Part shown: positions 1 through 6,919 of the stretch, in pieces | Layout: each line of letters starts with the position of its first letter | How positions within the stretch are numbered: the stretch's first letter is position 1 | Assembly: GCA_021790555.1 (NCBI GenBank) | Contig: JAJYGY010000354.1 | Location: forward strand, 1 to 8,448 | DNA: 8,448 nucleotides | Direction: 5' to 3' | DNA from: a bacterium | Lineage (GTDB): Bacteria; Oederibacteriota; JAJYGY01 | The notes under the pieces: generated by a model | Told to the model about the DNA's origin: nothing | The model's database searches: none | What the model saw: only the letters and a program-made list of their open reading frames with translations | Program-made: the position numbers and the translations under genes

Positions 1-1
1 C

Positions 2-1975
2 CAGTTCAACAATCCCGAGCGACTGGAGGCGCGCGAGGGCCTGGACAAGCGCCTGCGCGCCTCGGGGCCCTCGGCCGCCCGGGCGGGACAGTCGGTGTAT
101 TTCACGGCCTTCGACCGCTCCAGCAGCGAGGCAGACGCCATCGCCCGCGCCATCCAGGACAAGGGAAGGGCGGGGCGGCCCTGGCGGGACTTCGCCGTGC
201 TGGTGCGCGGCAACCGGCAGGCCGAGGAGATCCTGAAGTCGCTGCGCGCCCTGGGCCTGCCCTGCCGCTTCACCGGCCAGCGGGGCCTGTACCGCCAGAG
301 GGAGGTGCGCCTGTGCCTCTCCTTTCTGCGGTCCCTGGCGGACCCCTCCGACGACCTGAGCCTCTTCGACCTGCTGTGCGGCGACGTGTACCGGGCCCCG
401 GTGTCGGACCTGCAGGTTCTGGTCAACCAGGCCCGCCGGCGCCACCGCAGCCTCCATTCCGTGCTGACCCGCACCGAACTGGGACGCCAGGGCGAGGACT
501 GGGAGCTGGACCCGGAGGCCTGGGAATCGGTGCAACGCGGGCTTTCCGACCTGCAGCGCTACTCCGGGCTGGCGCGCGAGGAGGGCATCCCCGAGCTGGT
601 CTACCGCTTCCTGCAGGAGAGCGGCACCCTGCGCCGCCTGGCCCGGCAGGGCGCGGCCGAGGGGGAGGCGCGCCTGGGAAACCTGGCGCGGTTCCTGGAG
701 CGGCTGAGGGGCCTGGACCGCCTGGGAGCCTCCAACCGCCTGCTTCGCGTGGTGGAGACCCTGGACGACCTCATCGAGGAATCCGAGGACCCGCCGGCCG
801 CCGAGGCCGACCTGGACGCCGACGCCGTCACCATCAGCACCGTCCACAAGGCCAAGGGCCTGGAGTGGCCCGTGGTTTTCGTCCCCGGGCTGGAGGAGAA
901 CCACTTTCCGCCGCCGGCCAAGGCCCCGGCGCTTTCCCTGCCCGGGGAATTCCTTCCCTCCGGCGTGGACTTCAAGGCCGCCCACCGGGCCGAGGAGCGC
1001 CGCCTTTTCTACGTGGCCCTCACCCGGGCCCGCGAGGAGCTGCGGCTTTCCTATTCGCGCGACCACGGCGGCAGCCGCCTGTGGAAGCGGTCCTCCTTCC
1101 TCACCGAGGCCCTGGACCTGCCCAAGGAGGAGCCCGAGGCCCAGCGTCTTTCGGCCGAGGAGCGCCTGGCCCGGCATTCGCCCCCGCCCTCCGGGGAGGC
1201 CGCGGCGCTTTCCCGCCCGCTGCCCGGCAACGCGCCCCTGAAGCTGAGCTACTACCGCATCGACGACTACCTCACCTGCCCGTTGAAGTACAAGTTCATC
1301 CACGTGCTGGGGCTGAAGGCGCCGCTGAGCCATTCCATCGTCTACGGCCAGGCCATGCACCACGCCGTGCAGGCCTACCACCAGGCCCGCATGGAAAAGA
1401 TCCCCTTCGGGCCGGCCGAACTGAAGGCCGCCTTCCGCGAGGCCTGGAGCGCCGAGGGCTTCCATTCGCGCGAGCACGAGGAGGAGCGCCTGAAGCGGGG
1501 CGAGGAGAGGCTGGAGGCCTTCTACGAGGGCCAGGAGAAGTCCGGCCGGGTGCCCCTGTGGGTGGAGAAGCCCTTTTCGGCGGCCTTCGGCCCCCACACC
1601 CGCCTGGAGGGCCGCATGGACAGGGTGGACAGGGACGCCGACGGCAAGGTGACCATCTGCGACTACAAGACCAGCAACGTCTTCGAGGACAGGAAGGCCC
1701 GCGACGAGGTGAAGAAGAGCCTGCAGCTGGCCATCTACGCCCTGGGATACCGGGAGATGGAGGGGAGCCTGCCGGACCGGCTGGAACTTCACTTCCTGGA
1801 ATCGGGCCTGGTGGCTTCGCTCGAGCCCGACGCCAAATACCTGGATTCAAAAAAGAAGGAGATCGAGGAGGCCATCCAGGGCATCCGCTCCGCCCGGTTC
1901 GAGGCCAGGCCCGACTACATGTCCTGCAGGTTCTGCGCCTTCAACAAGATGTGCCCCAGCACGGCGGTGGAGTGA
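2..1975 (+). CDS. UvrD/RecB-type DNA helicase fused to an Fe-S PD-(D/E)XK nuclease (5' partial)
   Basis: The frame is open from the left edge, so the N-terminus with the Walker A motif is outside the window; 657 residues are visible. The visible part begins in the second half of an SF1A helicase. Motif IV-like AVLVRGNRQAEEI is at about residues 65-77, motif V TISTVHKAKGLEWPVVF at 277-293, and motif VI EERRLFYVALTRAREEL at 331-347. A PD-(D/E)XK nuclease domain of the RecB/AddB/Cas4 type follows from about residue 413. It has HH and H in the GQAMHHAVQAYH segment, acidic Asp540 in GRMDRVD, Asp554 and Lys556 in CDYKT, and Gln575/Tyr579 in QLAIYAL. Cys426 with C-x2-C-x5-C (642, 645, 651) matches the 4Fe-4S cluster ligands of AddB-like nucleases. 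The likely role is ATP-driven unwinding and resection of double-strand breaks, in the cytoplasm. It resembles AddA/AddB and AdnA/AdnB, but I cannot say which is the ortholog. GTG at 95 is an internal codon, not the true start. Confidence 0.9.
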   Translation, partial: QFNNPERLEAREGLDKRLRASGPSAARAGQSVYFTAFDRSSSEADAIARAIQDKGRAGRPWRDFAVLVRGNRQAEEILKSLRALGLPCRFTGQRGLYRQREVRLCLSFLRSLADPSDDLSLFDLLCGDVYRAPVSDLQVLVNQARRRHRSLHSVLTRTELGRQGEDWELDPEAWESVQRGLSDLQRYSGLAREEGIPELVYRFLQESGTLRRLARQGAAEGEARLGNLARFLERLRGLDRLGASNRLLRVVETLDDLIEESEDPPAAEADLDADAVTISTVHKAKGLEWPVVFVPGLEENHFPPPAKAPALSLPGEFLPSGVDFKAAHRAEERRLFYVALTRAREELRLSYSRDHGGSRLWKRSSFLTEALDLPKEEPEAQRLSAEERLARHSPPPSGEAAALSRPLPGNAPLKLSYYRIDDYLTCPLKYKFIHVLGLKAPLSHSIVYGQAMHHAVQAYHQARMEKIPFGPAELKAAFREAWSAEGFHSREHEEERLKRGEERLEAFYEGQEKSGRVPLWVEKPFSAAFGPHTRLEGRMDRVDRDADGKVTICDYKTSNVFEDRKARDEVKKSLQLAIYALGYREMEGSLPDRLELHFLESGLVASLEPDAKYLDSKKKEIEEAIQGIRSARFEARPDYMSCRFCAFNKMCPSTAVE

Positions 1976-1980
1976 CCGCC
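1963..1980. terminator. Small hairpin across the helicase-nuclease stop codon
   Basis: GGCGGT at 1963-1968 and ACCGCC at 1975-1980 are perfect 6-base arms around a 6-base loop. The hairpin contains the stop of the plus-strand gene and covers most of the 6-base gap to the convergent recQ stop. No T-tract follows on either strand, so it is not a canonical intrinsic terminator. It may simply be chance in GC-rich DNA. It is listed because no other candidate stop signal exists between the two converging genes. Confidence 0.25.
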
Positions 1981-1981
1981 C

Positions 1982-3802
1982 TTAGCTCCCGCCCGGCGGA
2001 AGGGCCCGCTGCAGGGCTTCTAGGAAGGCGGGGGCGTAGTTCTTGAGCTTGGCCTCGCCGACGCCGGGGACGCGCGCCATCTCGGCCAGGCTGGAGGGCC
2101 GGCGCAGCACCATCTCGCGCAGGGTGGCGTCGTGGAAGACCACGTAGGGGGGCAGGTTCCTCTCGCGGGCCAGGCGCAGGCGCAGTTCGCGCAGGGACTC
2201 GAAGGCCGCGGCATGGCCCTCGTCCCAGGCCGTCGGGGCGGCCTCCTGCCGGCTTTCCCGGCGGGCCTTGCGGTCGGGGTCCTCGCGCAGCTGGACCTCG
2301 CGGCCCTTCCTCAGGATCCCCCAGGAATTTTCGTTCAACCGGAAGGTGCCGTAGCCCTCCAGGTCCACGGCCAGGAGGTCCGCGGCGGCCAGCTGGCGGA
2401 ACACCGAATACCACTGCTTCTCCTTCAACTCCTTGCCCACGCCGAACACGCTCAGGCGGGCGTGGCCAAGGCCCGCCACCCGTTCCGTCTCCCTGCCCAG
2501 AAGCACGTCGATCAGGTGTCCGGCCCCGAAGCGCTGGCCCGTGCGCGCCACGCAGGAGAGGGCCTTTTGCGCGGCCACGGTGGCGTCCCAGGTCCGGGGG
2601 GGCGCCAGGCAGTTGTCGCAGCGGCCGCAGCCGCCGGGGTGGGCCTCGCCGAAATAGCGCAGCAGGGCCTGGCGGCGGCAGCCCACGGCCTCGGCGAAGC
2701 CCAGCATCAGGTTCAGCTTGCCCTGCACCAGTCGCTTGCGGGCCTCGTCGCCCTCGCCGGACTGGATCATCTGGCGCAGCTGCACCACGTCGCCCAGGGA
2801 ATAGGCCATCCAGGCCGAGGCCGGCTCGCCGTCGCGCCCGGCGCGGCCGGTCTCCTGGTAGTAGGATTCCAGGCTTTTGGGCAGGTCCAGGTGGGCCACG
2901 AAACGCACGTTGGGCTTGTCGATACCCATGCCGAAGGCGATGGTGGCCACCATCACCAGGCCCTCCTCGCGCAGGAAGCGGTCCTGGTGGCGCTGGCGCT
3001 GGGCGGCCTCCATGCCGGCGTGGTAGGGAAGCGCGGCCAGGCCCCGGCCCGAAAGAAAGTCCGCGGTCTCCTCGGCCTTCCTGCGGCTGAGCACGTAGAC
3101 GATGCCGCTGTGGCCGGCGTGGCGCGAGCGGATGAAGTCCAGCAGTTGCTCCCTCCCGCGCTCCTTCAGGGTGACCTGGTAGTGGATGTTGGGGCGGTCG
3201 AAGCTGGAGGCGAAGACCGGCGCGGCCTCCAGCCCCAGGCGCCGGCGGATGTCGTCCTGGGTGTGGGGCTCGGCCGTGGCGGTGAGCGCCACCAGGGGAA
3301 GGCCGGGGAAGGACTGGCGCAGTTCGGCGACGCGCAGGTAGTCGGGCCGGAAGTCGTGCCCCCACTGGGACACGCAGTGGGCCTCGTCCACGGCCAGCAG
3401 GCTTAAAGGAAGCCCGTCCAGGAAATCGCGGAAATCCGGGATGCTGAGGGTCTCGGGGGCCGCGTAGAGGAGCTTCAGCTCGCCGGCGCGGGCCAGGCGA
3501 CGCACCTCGTCCTTCTCGCCGGCGGCCAGGGTGGAATTGTAAAAGGCGGCCGGAATCCCGTTCTGGCGCAGGGCCTGCACCTGGTCCTGCATCAGGGCGA
3601 TGAGCGGCGAGACCACCAGCCCCAGGCCGGGTTTCAGCAGCGCCGGCACCTGGTAGCACAGGCTCTTGCCCCCGCCGGTGGGCATCAGCACCAGGCAGGA
3701 CCCCCCGCCCATGACGTGGCGGATGACGGCCTCCTGCCGGCCGCGGAAGGACGAATACCCGAAGACGCGCTTCAGCAGGGAAACGGGATCGGCGTTTTCC
3801 AT
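1982..3802 (-). CDS. recQ: ATP-dependent DNA helicase RecQ
   Basis: Full-length RecQ (606 residues from ATG 3802), a 3'-5' SF2 helicase for recombination initiation and fork repair. All family parts are present in order. Walker A PTGGGKS is at about residues 41-47, DEAH at 139-142, and the aromatic-rich loop SQWGHDFRPDY just after it. Motif III TAT is near 175-177, and motif V leads to motif VI SYYQETGRAGRDG at about 313-325. The zinc-binding cysteines are 375, 392, 395 and 398 (CRRQ...CGRCDNC). A winged-helix RQC domain spans about 403-500 and an HRDC domain about 531-601. Size and cysteine positions are almost the same as in E. coli RecQ. An in-frame ATG at 3814 would add four residues. I prefer 3802 because GGGGAG at 3807-3812 lies 4 bases before it, the same spacing as for lemA, and overlaps the upstream ATG. 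It is probably the last gene of the operon with lemA, and its stop converges on the helicase-nuclease. Confidence 0.96.
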   Translation of the reverse strand: MENADPVSLLKRVFGYSSFRGRQEAVIRHVMGGGSCLVLMPTGGGKSLCYQVPALLKPGLGLVVSPLIALMQDQVQALRQNGIPAAFYNSTLAAGEKDEVRRLARAGELKLLYAAPETLSIPDFRDFLDGLPLSLLAVDEAHCVSQWGHDFRPDYLRVAELRQSFPGLPLVALTATAEPHTQDDIRRRLGLEAAPVFASSFDRPNIHYQVTLKERGREQLLDFIRSRHAGHSGIVYVLSRRKAEETADFLSGRGLAALPYHAGMEAAQRQRHQDRFLREEGLVMVATIAFGMGIDKPNVRFVAHLDLPKSLESYYQETGRAGRDGEPASAWMAYSLGDVVQLRQMIQSGEGDEARKRLVQGKLNLMLGFAEAVGCRRQALLRYFGEAHPGGCGRCDNCLAPPRTWDATVAAQKALSCVARTGQRFGAGHLIDVLLGRETERVAGLGHARLSVFGVGKELKEKQWYSVFRQLAAADLLAVDLEGYGTFRLNENSWGILRKGREVQLREDPDRKARRESRQEAAPTAWDEGHAAAFESLRELRLRLARERNLPPYVVFHDATLREMVLRRPSSLAEMARVPGVGEAKLKNYAPAFLEALQRALPPGGS

Positions 3803-3806
3803 GGAA

Positions 3807-3812
3807 CTCCCC
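3807..3812 (-). promoter_or_regulatory. Ribosome binding site of recQ (decides the start)
   Basis: On the minus strand GGGGAG is followed by TTCC and ATG (3802). The alternative ATG at 3814 overlaps this element and has only a C-rich, SD-less leader, so the downstream start is favoured. The site lies in the 22-base gap after lemA, which allows reinitiation or coupling by ribosomes finishing lemA. Confidence 0.6.
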
Positions 3813-3824
3813 ATGGGACGGGGC

Positions 3825-4388
3825 CTAGAATTTGACTTCGGGGGCGTCCTTTTCCGCCTCGGGGACCTGGTAGAGCGGGCGGGTGCGGAAGCCGAAGGCT
3901 CCGGCCACCAGGTTGGCGGGGAATTCCTGCAACCGGATGTTGTAGTTGGTGGTGACGTCGTTGTAGAAGCCGCGCGAAGTGGCGATCTTGTTCTCGGTGG
4001 TGGTCAGCTCCTCCTGGAGCTGGGAGGCGTTCTGGTTGGACTTCAGGTCCGGGTATTTCTCCCACACGGCCAGCAGGCGGCCCAGCGATCCGGAAAGCTG
4101 GCCCTCGGCCTTCAGCCTCTCGTCCAGGTTGGGGGCCGCCACGGCCTGGGACCTTGCCTGGACGACCTGGCTGAGGGTGGTCTGCTCGAACTTCATCACC
4201 CCCTTGACCGTCTCCACCAGGTTGGGGATGAGGTCGTGGCGGCGCTTCAGCTGCACGTCGATCTGGCTGAAGGCGTTCTCGGCCTCCTGGCGGCCCCGCA
4301 CCAGGCGGTTGTAGAGCACCGCTCCCCAGCCCAGCACCGAGAAGAACAGGAAAAAGAGGAAGGCGACGAACAGGAAGAAGAAGATCAT
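3825..4388 (-). CDS. lemA: LemA family inner-membrane protein
   Basis: This is a 187-residue protein of typical LemA length. Residues 1-26 form one very hydrophobic, Phe-rich membrane anchor, followed by YNRLV and a long alpha-helical domain. Family signatures are clear: FSQIDVQLKRRHDLIPNLVETV at 40-61, the EELTTTENKIATSRGFYND block at 126-144, and the FPANLVAGAFGF segment at 156-167, ending in APEVKF. By family topology the N-terminus faces the periplasm and the helical part the cytoplasm. The biochemical role of LemA is not established; in other bacteria it often accompanies TPM-domain (YgcG-like) proteins or the protease HtpX, and neither is seen here. The start is fixed by GGAGG at 4393-4397, 4 bases before ATG. 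It sits 19 bases after the membrane-TPR gene and 22 before recQ, so co-transcription is likely. The usual His of the VKGYAKHE-like stretch appears as Phe (VKGVMKFE), a minor departure. Confidence 0.95.
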   Translation of the reverse strand: MIFFFLFVAFLFFLFFSVLGWGAVLYNRLVRGRQEAENAFSQIDVQLKRRHDLIPNLVETVKGVMKFEQTTLSQVVQARSQAVAAPNLDERLKAEGQLSGSLGRLLAVWEKYPDLKSNQNASQLQEELTTTENKIATSRGFYNDVTTNYNIRLQEFPANLVAGAFGFRTRPLYQVPEAEKDAPEVKF

Positions 4389-4392
4389 CTTG

Positions 4393-4397
4393 CCTCC
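4393..4397 (-). promoter_or_regulatory. Ribosome binding site of lemA
   Basis: A perfect GGAGG on the minus strand is followed by CAAG and ATG at 4388. It fills the 19-base gap after the upstream gene, fixes the lemA start and supports translation from a shared transcript. I saw no separate promoter in the gap. Confidence 0.75.
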
Positions 4398-4407
4398 AAA
4401 GAAGGGG

Positions 4408-6735
4408 TCAGTGGAAGTGCAGGGCCGCGCCCCGGGGCATGGCCTTCAGCTTGGCCAGCCAGGCCCTGGCCGGCGCGTAGGAGGGGTTGTCCTCCAGGCA
4501 TTTGGAAAACTCGCTTTCGGCCCCGGCCTTGTCGCCCTGCAGCAGGTAGACCGCGGCCAGGTTGTAGTGGGCCTGGTACAGATTGTCCTGGTAGCGCAGA
4601 AGGGTCCGGTAGGCTTGGCTGGCCTTGTCCAGCTGGCGCATGTCGAAGTAGAGGTTGCCCAGGTTGTTGAGGGCGTTGGTATAGCGCGGGTCGATGTCCA
4701 GCACGCGGTTGAATTCCCCGAGCGCCAGGTCCCGGTCGGCCAGGTTCGCCCTGGGGTCGGCCTGGTACAGGCCCAGGTAGGTGTAGCCCAGGTTGTAGTG
4801 GGCCTCGATGAAGTCGGGGTAGATCCGGACCCCCTGGTTGAAGTACTGGATGGCCTTGTCGGGATGGCCGGCCACGTTCTCCATGCTTCCGAGATACAGG
4901 TATTCCTCCACGGCCTGGGTGCCTGAAACTCCCACCTGGTCGGCCTTTTCGTAGAAGGCCAGGGAGGGGGCGGCCTGGTTCGCCTCGCGGTACTGGTCGC
5001 CCTTCTTCATCAGCAGGCTGGCGGTGAACCAGCGCGCCGGGATGCTGGCGGCCAGCAGGGCCAGCAGGGCGGTGGCGAGCGTGGCGGGAAGCAGCCAGCG
5101 CGGGGCCGCGGCCGGTTCCGCCGGGGCGGCCTGGGGCCGGCCCCACCCCCATCCCGGAGCCGCCGTGGGCCCGGAGGCGGACCGCAGCGACCAGTCCTCC
5201 AGGCGCGCCATCAGGGCGTAGCCGAACCAGCAGAGCTGCAGGGACGCCAGCACGCGCCAGGGGAAGTTCAGCAGGGAGTTGGTCCAGAAGGCCGCCCCCA
5301 TGGCCATCAGGCCAAGGACCGGCAGGCCGGCCGCCTTCAGCCCGTCCCGGGCCAGGATTTTCCATCCGCGCCGGAAGAAGAAGCCCCAGAAGAAAAGGTA
5401 GGCCAGGGTTCCCAGAAGCCCGCTTTCGGCCAGGTTCTGCAGAAGGTCGTTGTGGGTGTAGAGCTCCACGTGCGGCTCCACCAGGCCGGCGCGGGGGTTG
5501 CCCGCGGCCTGCCAGCGTTTCCAGATGACGCTCTGGGCCCCGGCCGTGTACAGGGCGTTGTTGCCGTAGCCCACGCCCAGCAGGGGATGGCGCCGAAAGA
5601 GCTGAAGCGCCGCGCGGTAGTAGAACAGGCGCACCACGTTGGCGTCGTTCAGGGGGTTTCCGGCCGTCTCCAGGCGCCCGGCCAGGGAATCGGCCAGCCG
5701 CAGTCCGGAACGGAAGGGGACGACCCGGAGCAGGCCCAGGTCGGGGCAGGCGGCCCTGGCCGCCACCAGCAGCGCCAGGCCCAGCACCAGGCCGGCCGAG
5801 GCCGAGACCCCTCCCAGGAAAAGGCCGCGGTGGCGCCGGAAGACCTCGCGGCCCCCGAATTTCCAAAGCCCCAGCAGGAAGCCCCCCACCGCCACGGCCA
5901 GGGCCAGGTAGGCGCCCCGGCCCTGGGCCGCCAGGATGAGCAGGGCCAGCAGGGCCAGCAGAGCCAGCCAGCATTGGGCCGGCTTCAGGAGCCGGATGAG
6001 GGCCAGGAGGACAAGGCAGAACAGGGCCCAGGCGACGTAGGCGTGCAGGCCGGAGGTGTAGCCCGTGGCCAGCAGCAGCAGGGCGGGGATGGCCAGCAGG
6101 GCCAGGGCGGCCGTGGTCATGGCCGAGCGGAAGTCCAGCAGCAGGTTCCGTCGCCCCATCCCGGCGAAGAGCGGGATGAGCATGGAGAACAGGGCCGCCA
6201 TGTAGTCCGGATTGCCCATGGTGGAATAGATCCGCGTCACCCCGAAGCTGGTCCAGCGCACCAGGTCCAGCGGGATGCCCAGGGAGCGGCCCAGGGTCTG
6301 GTCCAGGAACTGAATGAGGCCGTAGAAGGCCACCAGGCAGGCGGTCACGGCCATGCACCACAGGGCCCGCGAAAACACGGTGTCGTCCTCCACGACCAGC
6401 ACCAGGGCGGTGAAGGCGCAGGCCCACAGGGGCGCGGCGTGTTCCAGGCTGATCCAGGGGTCGGCCGGAAGCAGGCGCCAGCCGTTGAGGATGGAAAGGC
6501 CCACGGCCAGGGCCAGACCCAGGGCCGGCCAGAGCCAGGCCCGCTTCCGGCGCGGCAGCGGACGCGGGAGAAGCGGCAGGGAGGCGGCCGCCAGGGCCAG
6601 GGTGTAGACCAGGAAGACCACGGTCTTGGGCTGTTCGAAGACCTCGTGCGCGGGCAGCCAGAAGGTCAGCGGAACCATGAAAAGCCCGGCGCACAGCAGC
6701 AGGCGGCGGAGAAGGGAAAGGGTTTTCAAGAGCAC
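4408..6735 (-). CDS. O-antigen ligase/polymerase-like (Wzy_C) membrane protein with C-terminal TPRs
   Basis: This is a 775-residue polytopic membrane protein. Many hydrophobic helices occupy residues about 10-325 and 440-512. They include the family-typical GNPDYMAALFSMLIPL (174-189) and the large-loop Wzy_C signature: HPLLGVGYGNNALY (383-396), then THNDLLQNLAESGLLG (427-442). A Pro/Ala/Gly-rich linker (about 518-546) and one more helix (547-566) lead to about four tetratricopeptide repeats (577-760) such as AHYNLGYTYLGLYQ, ALNNLGNLYFDMRQ and AHYNLAAVYLLQGD, which should lie in the periplasm. Members of this superfamily ligate or polymerise lipid-linked glycans onto lipid A-core or proteins; TPRs usually bind partners. 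Whether this one is an O-antigen ligase, a polymerase or a pilin O-oligosaccharyltransferase cannot be told from the sequence. GTG 6735 is chosen because GAGGGG lies 9 bases upstream. It is the first gene of the lemA-recQ run and is divergent from pilB. Confidence 0.88.
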   Translation of the reverse strand: MLLKTLSLLRRLLLCAGLFMVPLTFWLPAHEVFEQPKTVVFLVYTLALAAASLPLLPRPLPRRKRAWLWPALGLALAVGLSILNGWRLLPADPWISLEHAAPLWACAFTALVLVVEDDTVFSRALWCMAVTACLVAFYGLIQFLDQTLGRSLGIPLDLVRWTSFGVTRIYSTMGNPDYMAALFSMLIPLFAGMGRRNLLLDFRSAMTTAALALLAIPALLLLATGYTSGLHAYVAWALFCLVLLALIRLLKPAQCWLALLALLALLILAAQGRGAYLALAVAVGGFLLGLWKFGGREVFRRHRGLFLGGVSASAGLVLGLALLVAARAACPDLGLLRVVPFRSGLRLADSLAGRLETAGNPLNDANVVRLFYYRAALQLFRRHPLLGVGYGNNALYTAGAQSVIWKRWQAAGNPRAGLVEPHVELYTHNDLLQNLAESGLLGTLAYLFFWGFFFRRGWKILARDGLKAAGLPVLGLMAMGAAFWTNSLLNFPWRVLASLQLCWFGYALMARLEDWSLRSASGPTAAPGWGWGRPQAAPAEPAAAPRWLLPATLATALLALLAASIPARWFTASLLMKKGDQYREANQAAPSLAFYEKADQVGVSGTQAVEEYLYLGSMENVAGHPDKAIQYFNQGVRIYPDFIEAHYNLGYTYLGLYQADPRANLADRDLALGEFNRVLDIDPRYTNALNNLGNLYFDMRQLDKASQAYRTLLRYQDNLYQAHYNLAAVYLLQGDKAGAESEFSKCLEDNPSYAPARAWLAKLKAMPRGAALHFH
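5938..5971 (-). repeat. Short 9-base tandem repeat encoding Leu/Ala membrane helix
   Basis: About three near-copies of a GGGCCAGCA-like 9-mer occur in tandem. On the minus strand they encode repeated Ala-Leu-Leu units in a transmembrane helix (ALLALLALLIL) of the Wzy-like protein. A related two-copy stretch lies near 5050-5070. It is most likely a by-product of Leu/Ala-rich helix coding, although such tracts can slip. Confidence 0.5.
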
Positions 6736-6744
6736 TCGGGAAGG

Positions 6745-6750
6745 CCCCTC
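6745..6750 (-). promoter_or_regulatory. Ribosome binding site of the Wzy-TPR gene
   Basis: On the minus strand GAGGGG precedes GTG (6735) with a 9-base spacer. A TTG two codons inside would be 15 bases away, so GTG is the better start. Just upstream the leader has a pyrimidine run of repeated TTCC units (6751-6766). Confidence 0.55.
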
Positions 6751-6776
6751 GAAAGGAAGGAAGGAGCAACCGGCGC

Positions 6777-6805
6777 ATTTTCAGCGAGCCCGCCCCGGCC
6801 GTCAA
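6777..6805 (-). promoter_or_regulatory. Sigma70-like promoter for the Wzy-TPR/lemA/recQ operon
   Basis: On the minus strand, -35 TTGACG (6805-6800) and -10 GAAAAT (6782-6777) are separated by 17 bases of GC-rich DNA. The -35 matches five of six consensus bases and the -10 four of six. Transcription would begin near 6770, giving a leader of about 35 bases before GTG 6735. The AT-rich -10 stands out from its surroundings. Confidence 0.5.
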
Positions 6806-6830
6806 TCCCCAAGCCCTTCCTGTGATTGAC
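6801..6830. repeat. Inverted repeat formed by two divergent -35 regions
   Basis: GTCAATC (6801-6807) and GATTGAC (6824-6830) are perfect 7-base inverted arms around a 16-base centre. Each arm contains the TTGAC of one of the two divergent -35 boxes plus two extra symmetric bases. It could be an operator for a dimeric regulator or just the symmetry of two similar promoters facing away from each other. Confidence 0.5.
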
Positions 6831-6855
6831 CGGATTTCGGACCCTGTGCTATTTT
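6826..6855 (+). promoter_or_regulatory. Sigma70-like promoter with extended -10 for pilB
   Basis: -35 TTGACC (6826-6831) is followed after 18 bases by -10 TATTTT (6850-6855). A TG dinucleotide at 6847-6848 has the one-base spacing of an extended -10 element. The start of transcription would be near 6862, giving a leader of about 60 bases. It is not a GG-N10-GC sigma54 site, the type used for pilin genes in some bacteria. Confidence 0.55.
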
Positions 6856-6913
6856 AGTCGCGCCGGTTTCCGCGTCGCGCGTGCATTCCGGGGCACCCAT
6901 GGTCCCTTCAGAC

Positions 6914-6919
6914 GGGAGG
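6914..6919 (+). promoter_or_regulatory. Ribosome binding site of pilB
   Basis: GGGAGG sits 5 bases before ATG 6925, an optimal arrangement that fixes the pilB start. The earlier ATG at 6899 is out of frame and lacks such an element. Confidence 0.75.

Noticed and set aside
313..2046. Long open plus-strand frame (577 codons) overlapping the helicase-nuclease
   Set aside because: Its translation is rich in Pro, Gly, Arg and Ala with no domain, as expected for an off-frame reading of GC-rich coding DNA; the other frame carries clear helicase and nuclease motifs.
1941..3659. 572-codon minus-strand frame over recQ
   Set aside because: Same strand as recQ but a shifted frame; no motif, Pro/Arg/Gly-rich, while RecQ is complete in its own frame.
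6751..6766. Purine-rich GGAA repeat upstream of the Wzy-TPR gene
   Set aside because: Only about three imperfect copies; too short and degenerate to call a phase-variable repeat tract.
4385..6805. 806-codon minus-strand frame over the Wzy-TPR gene
   Set aside because: It is longer than the real gene but its translation is low-complexity Gly/Pro/Arg-rich and lacks membrane or TPR patterns, which the 4408-6735 frame shows plainly.
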